Below are positions 57,162 through 64,000 of a stretch of 64,000 nt of DNA, in pieces (position 1 is the stretch's first letter; every line of letters starts with the position of its first letter). Origin of the DNA: Bog-473 sp963728845 (GTDB lineage Bacteria; Actinomycetota; Acidimicrobiia; Acidimicrobiales; RAAP-2); contig CAVSLS010000028.1 in the NCBI GenBank assembly GCA_963728845.1, positions 1 through 64,000 of the forward strand, read 5' to 3'. The notes under the pieces are model-generated. The model worked only from the letters and a program-made list of their open reading frames with translations. It was not told the origin of the DNA and ran no database searches. A program made the position numbers and the translations under genes.

Positions 57162-57398
57162 ATGAAGACGATGACGTGTCAGCAGTTGGGTGATCCGTGC
57201 GATTTTCCGCACCATGGAACGACAGCAGATGAGGTCATAAAGGCTCAAGATCGACATCTCAAAGAAATGGTCGTGAAGGGTGACACATTGCACGAAAGTG
57301 CGGTGAAGGCGATGAAGGGTCGGTGGAAGAATCCCATCAAGCGAATGGGGTGGTTCAGAAAGGCCAAGGGCGATTTCGCTGGCCTTCCCGAAGACTGA
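57162..57398 (+). CDS. DUF1059 family small protein
   Basis: 78 residues: MKTMTCQQLGDPCDFPHHGT then TADEVIKAQDRHLKEMV, the typical DUF1059 start (CxxLGxxCxxxxxGxTxxE). The C-terminal half is a basic amphipathic helix plus KRMGWFRKAKGDF. The two Cys and two His could bind a metal. The role is unknown. ATG 57162 follows GGGAGTGCGG. Between 56937 and 57161 I see nothing. Confidence 0.82.
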   Translation: MKTMTCQQLGDPCDFPHHGTTADEVIKAQDRHLKEMVVKGDTLHESAVKAMKGRWKNPIKRMGWFRKAKGDFAGLPED

Positions 57399-57588
57399 TT
57401 CAGTGACGACCCTAGGAGGCTCACCCCGGACGTCATGCATTGCCGGCGAACGTTTGATGACACTGCAGACGGTGGGTGACACCTAGGTGAAGCAGCCCCC
57501 GCACCGACCCGGCCCTCTGGGCCAGGTTCAGTCGTCGTGGTCGTAGGGACCTTCGGTCACTGGCGACTCGATATGCGATGCTCTCGCC

Positions 57589-58182
57589 GTGACAAAAGGG
57601 AGGCTCGAGGCATTCACGGATGCCGTGATCGCCATCGTCATGACGATCATGGTGCTCGATCTCCGACCGCCAGGTGGTCAGGGTTTCGGAGACCTGAGGC
57701 CACTCGTGCCAAAGCTTCTTGTATACGCTCTCAGCTTCACCTTCTTGGCCATCTACTGGAATAACCACCACCACCTGATGCATGTCGTTGAGCGAATCGA
57801 TGGTCGTGTCCTTTGGGCGAACATGGGTCTGTTGTTCTCGCTTTCGCTGACGCCCGCAGCTACGGCCTGGTGGGGTGAGCATCCGAGAGCCACCGCCCCG
57901 GTTGTCGTGTACGGCTTGGTCCTGCTTCTCTCGGCCATCGCCTATCTCCTGCTCACTCGGACCTTGTTGGCACTGCATCCGGCAGGTTCACGATTGACCG
58001 TGGCGATCGGCAGTGATCGCAAGGGCCGGCTTTCTGCCTTTGCATATGTGGCGGGGATCGTTGTGGCCCTCTTCGAACCATGGATAGCCACTGCGATCTA
58101 CGTCGGGGTAGCTATCGTCTGGCTTGTACCAGACAGGCGAATTGCGAGGGTCATCGAGGGTGGAGAGGCGGCCGACGCCTAA
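57589..58182 (+). CDS. TMEM175-family (DUF1211) potassium-channel-like membrane protein
   Basis: A 197-residue protein with six membrane segments and the family signature RLEAFTDAVIAIVMTIMVLD (RxxxFSDAVxAI). WNNHHHLMHVVERIDGRVLW and a C-terminal half with VYGLVLLLSAIAYLL complete it. Bacterial TMEM175 proteins form potassium-permeable tetramers. GTG 57589 follows a weak GATGCT at six bases. Confidence 0.87.
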   Translation: MTKGRLEAFTDAVIAIVMTIMVLDLRPPGGQGFGDLRPLVPKLLVYALSFTFLAIYWNNHHHLMHVVERIDGRVLWANMGLLFSLSLTPAATAWWGEHPRATAPVVVYGLVLLLSAIAYLLLTRTLLALHPAGSRLTVAIGSDRKGRLSAFAYVAGIVVALFEPWIATAIYVGVAIVWLVPDRRIARVIEGGEAADA

Positions 58183-58246
58183 AGGACTGGGGCGGGAGCC
58201 AGAGCGCGGACACTCCCGATTGATAAACGTCAGTAGCTCATCGGGT

Positions 58247-58252
58247 CATAAT
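58247..58252 (+). promoter_or_regulatory. -10 box of the NUDIX gene
   Basis: CATAAT lies seven bases before GTG 58260. Confidence 0.45.
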
Positions 58253-58259
58253 CGAGGTC

Positions 58260-58757
58260 GTGAGCCAAGAGCCCTTCACCGATTACCCGACTGGCCCATC
58301 TGAGTTCTATAAGTCCCTCCCAACAAAGCATGTCGGGGCCGGGTGCATCTTCTGCGATGGCCTCGGGCGTGTCCTACTCGTAAAACCTGTGTACAAGGAC
58401 CCGTGGGAGATTCCCGGCGGTGGCGTCGAAGCTGATGAGTCGCCCCTTGCCGCCTGTGTCCGAGAGGTGCGAGAGGAACTGGGTTTCTACCTGCAACATG
58501 CTCAGCTTCGCTGTATTGACTATCGGAGGCCCGTCGAGTGGGTTCGTGGCGATGCGCTTCGATTTGTCTTCTTTGGAGGGATTCTCTCAGAGGACGACAC
58601 CACGAGCTTTCATCTACAAGAGAGTGAGCTGTCGGAATGCAGGTTCGTCAAGGAAGAGATTTTCGACGCGTATGTGACTCCGGCAATGGCTCGTCGTCTC
58701 CGAGCGAGTCTCGCTTCGACTCAGTTCGTCTACCTCGAAGAAGGCGACCCAAGATAG
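58260..58757 (+). CDS. NUDIX hydrolase
   Basis: A 165-residue NUDIX protein. The box GGGVEADESPLAACVREVREELGF fits GX5EX7REUXEEXGU, followed by the usual strand VRGDALRFVFFGGIL. It should hydrolyse a nucleoside diphosphate linked to another group; substrate unknown. It has its own leaderless promoter. Confidence 0.9.
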   Translation: MSQEPFTDYPTGPSEFYKSLPTKHVGAGCIFCDGLGRVLLVKPVYKDPWEIPGGGVEADESPLAACVREVREELGFYLQHAQLRCIDYRRPVEWVRGDALRFVFFGGILSEDDTTSFHLQESELSECRFVKEEIFDAYVTPAMARRLRASLASTQFVYLEEGDPR

Positions 58758-58866
58758 TGAGACCCGAGATCGTAGCTTTGGCGAGTCCAACCCGGCGAAG
58801 TGGTGCAACCTGAATCTCGGCACGTCGGCATCCGCCAAACATCTTCGAGACAAGCCTCAGGCCGAC

Positions 58867-59090
58867 GCTACGACGGCGCGACGATGTACTTCTCAAGGTC
58901 GCTTGCCGCCAGGGACTTATGCAGGTCGACGGGCGACTTTCCCTCTCGCTCGGGAGTTCGAGTTCATGGCGAGTTTGGCCAGGTCCGGCGCGGAGCTGCA
59001 GCTTAGGCCCGGCGCCTTCGGGCGCCGTGGCCCCGTACACCACAAGATTGCCGTCTGCGTCAACTCCGCACGTCTCAGCTCAACAGCCTA
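58867..59090 (-). pseudogene. Degenerate minus-strand ORF with ankyrin-like end
   Basis: In the otherwise empty 58758-59399 the minus strand reads, across frame changes, ADGNLVVYGATAPEGAG, DLAKLAMNSNSR and REGKSPVDLHKSLAASDLEK ending at a TAG near 58867. The last part resembles the closing unit of an ankyrin repeat protein. It may be a fragment of a broken gene. Low support. Confidence 0.3.
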
Positions 59091-59399
59091 GAGAGGGCTA
59101 TTCGAGGGTGGCACTGAAGTTGTCTGGTCGATGTGCCAACTCAGTCCGGTCGGCTCCGACCCGCGGCTGTCGCAGGCATTTTTTGGCAGGGCTTCCACCT
59201 CGGGTCGTGCGGCAGGCCGCCGTCTCCGTTGTGCCCAAGTGTCGCACGGTCCCGACGTCGGAAGATCGATCTCCTGGCGCTGAAACACCGGAGATGCGGC
59301 AATCGGGAGAGATCCGCGCCTAATGGCATTCGCGACGGCAGAATCGCGAGGTGCGAGTTCGCTCGCCGATTCAACACGGCGAGCGGGAACGGAGGAAAC

Positions 59400-59912
59400 T
59401 TGACGGAGACAACGGAAGCCCCGCGATCCGAGTCCTCTGTCCCGCCGGCGCCGACGTTCCCCCCGGAGAGCACGGGAAACAAGGTCGTCTGGCTGATGGG
59501 CCTGATCCTCGCGATCTTGGCTCTGGCGCTCTTGATCGCCTTCATCGGCACCTTGCGTCATTGGTTCGCGCTTCACACGGGGACCCTCCACGGCGGACCA
59601 GATCTCTATTACAACTTCTGGTCCGGTTTCGGCTCTGATCTTGGCGAGGCCACCCTGATCAGCGCCGTATGCGTGGGCGTATACACCGGCGTACGCAAGG
59701 TGAACTGTCACACAAAAGGCTGTTGGCGGATCGGCCACCATCCACTCGAGGGGACGCCCTACATCCTGTGCAGGCATCACCACCCGGAGGTGCCGAACCA
59801 CGGTGCTACGCATGAGCACATCCTCACCCAGCACCAGAAATTCAAGATTGAAGAGGAAGCCGACAAGAAACCCCGAGCTACTTCGGCGTCAATCGCCACC
59901 GGCGAGACCTAG
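59400..59912 (+). CDS. Membrane protein, single or double pass, uncharacterised
   Basis: A 170-residue protein. After an acidic N-terminus one long hydrophobic segment (VVWLMGLILAILALALLIAF) and a second around EATLISAVCVGVYTGV are followed by a soluble tail with Cys/His pairs (VNCHTKGCWRIGHHPLEG, LCRHHHPEV) that might bind a metal. TTG 59400 is chosen because GGAGG lies seven bases ahead of it. I do not recognise a function; related small proteins occur in actinobacteria and their phages. Confidence 0.65.
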   Translation: MTETTEAPRSESSVPPAPTFPPESTGNKVVWLMGLILAILALALLIAFIGTLRHWFALHTGTLHGGPDLYYNFWSGFGSDLGEATLISAVCVGVYTGVRKVNCHTKGCWRIGHHPLEGTPYILCRHHHPEVPNHGATHEHILTQHQKFKIEEEADKKPRATSASIATGET

Positions 59913-59947
59913 TTCCGGCGTTCAGTGATACCTCCGAAGCGACTGGC

Positions 59948-59953
59948 TACAGT
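59948..59953 (+). promoter_or_regulatory. -10 box of methyltransferase 59961
   Basis: TACAGT lies seven bases before ATG 59961, deciding this start over one at 59925. Confidence 0.5.
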
Positions 59954-59960
59954 CCGGAGC

Positions 59961-60848
59961 ATGCTCGCGACGCCGCCCGACGAGGGAGCCTTTTCCATGG
60001 CTCCGCAGATTGAACGTCATTACGCCGACACAGACGAAGCGGGTCGCTTAGGCAAACCTCGCGGCGGTGTGGAGTTCCTGCGCACGATGGATATCCTTGA
60101 TCGGTTCCTGCCACCACCTCCGGCCCGCGTGCTCGACGTGGGAGGTGGTCCTGGACGCTACGCCTTGGAACTCCAAGAAGCCGGCTACGTCGTCGACCTC
60201 ATTGACGCGCTTGAGGAGCACGTCGCTCAAGCGCGGGCTGCTGGCGTAAAGATCGCCTCCGTCGGCGACGCCCGGAACCTGCAATTCTCCGATGCGTCGG
60301 TGGACGCCGTGTTGCTACTTGGCCCGCTTTACCATCTGACCGAGCGGAGAGATCGTGTACTGGCGTGGAGCGAAGCAGCGCGAGTCGTCCGACCCGACGG
60401 GATTGTAGTTGGAGCGGCCATTTCGCGGTTCGCTTCGCTCATCGATGGGTTCAATCTCTGCTTGATGGCAGATCCAGGATTTGTGGCGATCGTCGAGGAA
60501 GATCTCCGGTCGGGCCAGCATCGCAACCCCGATCAACATGAGAAGTGGTTCACCACGGCGTATTTCCACCACCCTGACGAGCTCACTCCCGAGATGACAG
60601 AGGGCGGACTCATTCCCGAGCTAGTTGCGGCTGTCGAGGGTCCCGCCCAGACCGTCGGTACTGCGCTCGACGAGTGGCTGGCGGACTCTCATCGGCGTGA
60701 GGTCCTACTCAAGTTTCTGGCCAAGGTCGAGACTGAGCCGTCGATCATTGGGGCCACGGGCCACATCCTGGCGGTCGGGCGACGTCCGCCAGGAACGCGG
60801 CAATGGCGGAGAAACGTAGTTGCCCACTATGGGGACTCTTCGTGGTAG
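59961..60848 (+). CDS. Class I SAM-dependent methyltransferase
   Basis: A 295-residue UbiE/COQ5-like methyltransferase: ARVLDVGGGPGRYALELQEA (SAM motif), VVDLIDALEEHV, VDAVLLLGPLYHLTERRDRV and a C-terminal region HHPDELTPEMTEGG. Small-molecule substrate unknown. It stands alone. Confidence 0.88.
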   Translation: MLATPPDEGAFSMAPQIERHYADTDEAGRLGKPRGGVEFLRTMDILDRFLPPPPARVLDVGGGPGRYALELQEAGYVVDLIDALEEHVAQARAAGVKIASVGDARNLQFSDASVDAVLLLGPLYHLTERRDRVLAWSEAARVVRPDGIVVGAAISRFASLIDGFNLCLMADPGFVAIVEEDLRSGQHRNPDQHEKWFTTAYFHHPDELTPEMTEGGLIPELVAAVEGPAQTVGTALDEWLADSHRREVLLKFLAKVETEPSIIGATGHILAVGRRPPGTRQWRRNVVAHYGDSSW

Positions 60849-60873
60849 AGGCCTAATAACCAGGCGGTATGTG

Positions 60874-60890
60874 CGGCCGGTTACCGGCCG
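60874..60890. other. 8-bp palindrome after the methyltransferase
   Basis: CGGCCGGT, one base, ACCGGCCG, 26 bases past the stop. Could be a transcription terminator stem for the methyltransferase gene or an operator. No T-run follows. Confidence 0.4.
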
Positions 60891-61018
60891 GAACTTACGT
60901 AGCTCGTGGGGACTATCCCCGTCGGACTGCCCCACCCCCCCGGCGTTAGTTGACACCCCCCGAACCCGTGAGACCACCCATGGATCAGCCCTTGCGGGGG
61001 CTCCCAGACGGAAGGTCG

Positions 61019-61576
61019 TCACTGCGTGATGCGGTAGTGAAGATGGACGACCCCGCTGCGGGAGCGTCGCTCATTGAGTAGTTGAAGATCGAGACGCCCG
61101 TGCCTGGGAAGGGCGGGTTTGCCGCCTCCGAGCACCAGTGGCCAGAAGAACAAGTGGCACTCGTCCACCAAGCCCGCCCCAAACGCTTGGGCAGCGAGAT
61201 CAGCTCCGCCAACCGTGAGGTCATGGGTTGTGTCGGCCTTCATCTTGCGAATCGCCTCGACGTTGAACTCCCGCTCAAGGGTGGTCCTAGCGCTTGATAC
61301 CGATGCCAGGGTCTTCGAGAACACGAGCTTGTCGGCACCTCGCCACATGTTGGTGAAGTCGACCACCCAGGACGGCTGGTCAGGGATAGGTGCGGTCTCC
61401 CAGTAGATCATCGCTTCGTACATGCGGCGTCCGTAGAGATAGGTGCCGACCGGGCGCTCAAGGCCATTGATGAAACTGAAGTACTCCTCATCAGGAGCAC
61501 CAAAATCGATGCCCCCGTCGCGATCCTCGCAGTAACCGTCGAGTGACGTGTTCGCAATGTAGATGAGCTTGGCCAT
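61019..61576 (-). CDS. DHFR/RibD C-terminal family protein
   Basis: A 185-residue protein of the dihydrofolate-reductase-like RibD C-terminal family: MAKLIYIANTSLDGYCEDRD, VGTYLYGRRMYEAMIYW, KLVFSKTLASVSSARTTLER and DLTVGGADLAAQAFGAGLVD then ECHLFFWPLVLGGG. It should bind NADPH, but the physiological substrate is unknown. GGAGG lies seven bases ahead of ATG 61576. Confidence 0.88.
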   Translation of the reverse strand: MAKLIYIANTSLDGYCEDRDGGIDFGAPDEEYFSFINGLERPVGTYLYGRRMYEAMIYWETAPIPDQPSWVVDFTNMWRGADKLVFSKTLASVSSARTTLEREFNVEAIRKMKADTTHDLTVGGADLAAQAFGAGLVDECHLFFWPLVLGGGKPALPRHGRLDLQLLNERRSRSGVVHLHYRITQ

Positions 61577-62092
61577 GGTGATGCCTCCGAACGGGAGAGT
61601 CGGATACCCCGACCGAAGATAGTTCGCACTGTGCACTCAGGAAGGCCGGATACCACGCAGTCCGACCTCGCCGCTGTCCTGGGGAACGGGGATACTCCCC
61701 CTGTTCAGCTCGGCGAGCTCGGGTTTGGCCCACTCATTCGAGCCCTTCGTCGCCGTTCGATCACCGCAAACATCCCGATCAAACTTCTCGAGAAGCCACC
61801 TGAGCAAGATCATCCGGGCGAGGTGGACCTGCAACGAATAGGGATCCGGCCGGTGCCCCGCACCACACACGAACTCTGTAGCGGCTGATCAGAGCGCCCC
61901 GGTCCGGCGTTCGGGGTCATCCCTTTGTGGCAACGCGATGGTGACACTAGGTGTCGATGGTCGAATGTAACAGGCAAAGCCGCCTATCTGTGTCGTGGAC
62001 TTGCTCCAAGGAGGGTGCCGGTGGGACGTTGGCAATGCCTGGGAGCGCGACCTCCTTGCACGCTCGTTGCACAACAACCGATTCGGCAGTCT

Positions 62093-62121
62093 CAGTCTCA
62101 GTCTCGTTGAGCCTGAGACTG
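62093..62121 (-). terminator. Stem-loop after the esterase gene
   Basis: CAGTCTCAG (62093-62101) and CTGAGACTG (62113-62121) around an 11-base loop, 61 bases past the stop of the minus-strand esterase. The left arm belongs to a short CAGTCT direct repeat. It lacks a clear T-run, so function is tentative. The rest of 61577-62181 shows nothing. Confidence 0.35.
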
Positions 62122-62181
62122 TGCTCGCGTAGCCCCCGGGAGCCAACCTGCCGGCGCCACGACCGGCTCGGACGGGGCAGC

Positions 62182-63045
62182 TCAATCCGCCGCCTGCGCG
62201 AGGTCCATCTCCCACCACAAGAAGTTCGTGGTCTGGGCGAGGATCTGCATGCGATGCTCCGCATACGGTGCATGGCAGGTCTCGTTCCACGACTCGAGGA
62301 AGGCATCGAGGCCCATGGCCTGGGCGGCGTTGATCGTGCTCACCGCCAGTGGGTACGGCACCAGAGGATCGGTCGTGCAATGGAAGTCCATTGCCGGGGC
62401 ATCTTCTTTCGAGATGGCACCGACCCCCGAGACGCCGAGGTAGGCCCCCGAGAGCGACACCGCCGCGCGCACCTGCGCTGCCGGATCCTCCGAGGAGGAG
62501 TAGCCGACGTTGAGGGCGGTGATCCCGCCGGCGGACGTCCCGCCGATGGCGATGCGGTTTGGGTCGATGCCATAGGCCGCCGCGTGCGCTCGCAGGAACA
62601 ACACCGCCGTCTGCGCGTCCGCGAAGGCCTCGGCGACCGCCGCCCCACAATTCGAACCCGTTCCGCTGCAGCCGGGCGATTCGAGGCGATAGTTGATCGA
62701 CACGTCGACGAAGCCCTTTTCGGCGAAAGTAGTCGCCTCATCGACGATGTCAGCCTCAGTCTTGTCGCCACAACAAAAGGACCCACCATGCACCCACACG
62801 ATGGCCGGCCTGTTGCCGACTGAGTCACCGGTTGGCTGGTACATATCCATCTGGAGAGTCACCGTCTTGTCCTCTAGGTTGATGGCGGAACCGTAGGTGA
62901 TGTTCGGCGTGACCGTGACGGCGCTAAACAGCTGGTCACGGTAGCGCAATGGCGCGCTGCCCGGAGGGGCGATGTTGGGCCAGTCGCAGGCAGCGGCGAC
63001 GATGGCCAGGACAGCGAGGACGGGCAAGACGAGGTGACGACGCAC
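62182..63045 (-). CDS. Lipoprotein esterase/lipase of the alpha/beta-hydrolase fold
   Basis: About 287 residues. The signal RRHLVLPVLAVLAIVAAACD ends in a lipobox with Cys, so the protein is lipid-anchored outside the membrane. WVHGGSFCCGDKTE is the oxyanion hole (HGG), GGTSAGGITALNV the nucleophile elbow, and a late His in NETCHAPYAE completes the triad. This fits hormone-sensitive-lipase-like or feruloyl-type esterases. GTG 63045 gives a correct signal peptide; ATG 63114 is open further out. Confidence 0.85.
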   Translation of the reverse strand: MRRHLVLPVLAVLAIVAAACDWPNIAPPGSAPLRYRDQLFSAVTVTPNITYGSAINLEDKTVTLQMDMYQPTGDSVGNRPAIVWVHGGSFCCGDKTEADIVDEATTFAEKGFVDVSINYRLESPGCSGTGSNCGAAVAEAFADAQTAVLFLRAHAAAYGIDPNRIAIGGTSAGGITALNVGYSSSEDPAAQVRAAVSLSGAYLGVSGVGAISKEDAPAMDFHCTTDPLVPYPLAVSTINAAQAMGLDAFLESWNETCHAPYAEHRMQILAQTTNFLWWEMDLAQAAD

Positions 63046-63315
63046 CGTGGAATACTCGTGCGTCCTTCGCCGCACGTCAAGGCTCCCGGGCCACGCACAT
63101 GCTGCTGGCTGCACACCGTGCAGGGAGCGGTCGCTTCGTCGTCTCCCTTTACGATGGTCCGAGCGGACCCTTCACGGGGAGTCGCGGCTCCGATTCTGGT
63201 GACAATCTCCTCGGAGATCCGGTCCAGTGGAGCCATAGCACCAACGCGGTGAGGCGATAACGTCCGGCAGACCGCCAGTGGGACCCGGCACTAGGTGGTC
63301 GAAAGGAACGAGTGC

Positions 63316-64000
63316 ATGGACGCTTCGGCTCTCTTGGTATGTCTGCGGTCGTATCTGGGCGACGAAGGTGTCGAATACCTCGACAATCCTCGCCGGTTAA
63401 TGGCGGGTATGACGGCAGAGGTCTGGACATTCGCTCTTCGTGACGTACCCAAACCGTGGTCCGGCCCTCTTGTCATACGGCTGCTACCCAAATGGACGAG
63501 GCCGGAACTACCCCGCCTCGAGGCGGCTGTGCAAGATGCCTTAGCCGACTGCGGTTTTCCAGCGCCCAAGGTGTTGCTCGTGGATGATCGAGGTGCTGCA
63601 TTGGGCAAGATGTTCGTGGTCACGCAGCTGTGCCCAGGTCGGCCAGTCTTGCGCGGGAACGATGCGGCTCGCTTCGCTGGCGCTCTCCCCAAGTTGGTGA
63701 CGCGATGGCCGGCGACGATCACATCGGTCGCACTGCGGCTGCACGGATGCGACACGGACACAGTCTCGGCCCACGCCGAATTCCGAGGTGTTGATCCGGC
63801 GCTATTGAGCCTGCAGCGTCACCTTACCTATATCGCAGAGTGCCTAGCTTCCTCTCACAGCGGCGGCCGTCTTGCTACCAAATGGCTGTCCGATCATCGG
63901 CCACCCGTACCCCTGCGCGCATCAATCATCCATGGTGACTTGTGGCCTGCCAACGTACTCATGCGAGGCAGGGAGCTGACCGGTGTGGTCGACTGGGAGC
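63316..64000 (+). CDS. APH/choline-kinase-like phosphotransferase, partial (runs off end)
   Basis: 228 codons are open to the window end with no stop. The catalytic loop IHGDLWPANVLMRG (HGDxxxxN) and the metal-binding GVVDWE are those of aminoglycoside-phosphotransferase-fold kinases; MAGMTAEVWTFAL is in the nucleotide-loop position. Many actinobacterial members phosphorylate small molecules other than aminoglycosides, so resistance should not be assumed. Confidence 0.85.
   Translation, partial: MDASALLVCLRSYLGDEGVEYLDNPRRLMAGMTAEVWTFALRDVPKPWSGPLVIRLLPKWTRPELPRLEAAVQDALADCGFPAPKVLLVDDRGAALGKMFVVTQLCPGRPVLRGNDAARFAGALPKLVTRWPATITSVALRLHGCDTDTVSAHAEFRGVDPALLSLQRHLTYIAECLASSHSGGRLATKWLSDHRPPVPLRASIIHGDLWPANVLMRGRELTGVVDWE

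Noticed and set aside
59400..59912. Prophage holin
   Set aside because: A membrane segment alone is not enough; no phage gene, integrase or attachment site is nearby.
63316..64000. Aminoglycoside resistance gene
   Set aside because: The fold is shared by many small-molecule and lipid kinases; nothing in the sequence points to antibiotics.

Overview
The window comes from a high-GC actinobacterium, most likely an uncultured member of the Acidimicrobiia or a relative. Three things point there. It has mycothiol-type actinobacterial families (a DinB/TIGR03085-like protein and a maleylpyruvate-isomerase-like protein). It has many actinobacterial leaderless start sites, where a TANNNT -10 box lies 6-8 bases before the start codon. 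It has a secreted protein built on the 'VASDGGIFSFGDA' repeat that I associate with this class. This placement is inference; no rRNA or marker gene is present. I see no rRNA, tRNA, CRISPR array, insertion sequence or prophage.

Region 1 (about 1-9.1 kb, minus strand) is a cobalamin operon running from uptake to lower-ligand attachment: riboswitch, btuF, btuC, btuD, cobO, cbiZ, cobU, cobS, cbiB, cobC, then a fused bluB-cobT. Most junctions are four-base stop/start overlaps. No corrin-ring synthesis gene is present, so the cassette looks built for salvage and remodelling of imported corrinoids.

Region 2 (about 9.2-31.8 kb) is metabolic and transport housekeeping: two MFS transporters, an acyl-CoA synthetase, an ABC-2 exporter with a MarR regulator, a PrmC-related methyltransferase, a GT-C-like membrane protein, a two-domain acyl-CoA dehydrogenase, an ABC-F ATPase, a phytoene-desaturase-like oxidoreductase, a beta-lactamase-fold esterase, RidA and an L,D-transpeptidase. 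It ends in a tight minus-strand run of YCII protein, ECF sigma factor, SDR and Baeyer-Villiger-type monooxygenase.

Region 3 (about 31.9-43.8 kb) holds a TrmA-family RNA methyltransferase, a zinc-responsive ArsR/CDF efflux pair, a badly broken penicillin-binding protein, a secreted propeller/repeat protein, a crotonase, a ferritin-like protein and a secreted GH92 glycosidase.

Region 4 (about 43.8-64 kb) is looser and visibly less GC-rich, made of small accessory genes: two paralogous small proteins flanking a PhyH dioxygenase, methyltransferases, a SET-domain protein, a second PhyH coupled to a minimal zincin, a TetR gene behind two tetO-like operators followed by a mycothiol-type enzyme and an MBL hydrolase, then many single genes that mostly have their own leaderless promoter. 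The last gene, an APH-like kinase, runs off the end.

About 23 genes are broken by single-base shifts, often at short C or G runs, while neighbouring genes are intact. I read most of these as sequencing or assembly indels, and give coordinates for the reconstructed gene. Gene ends and starts near such shifts are approximate.
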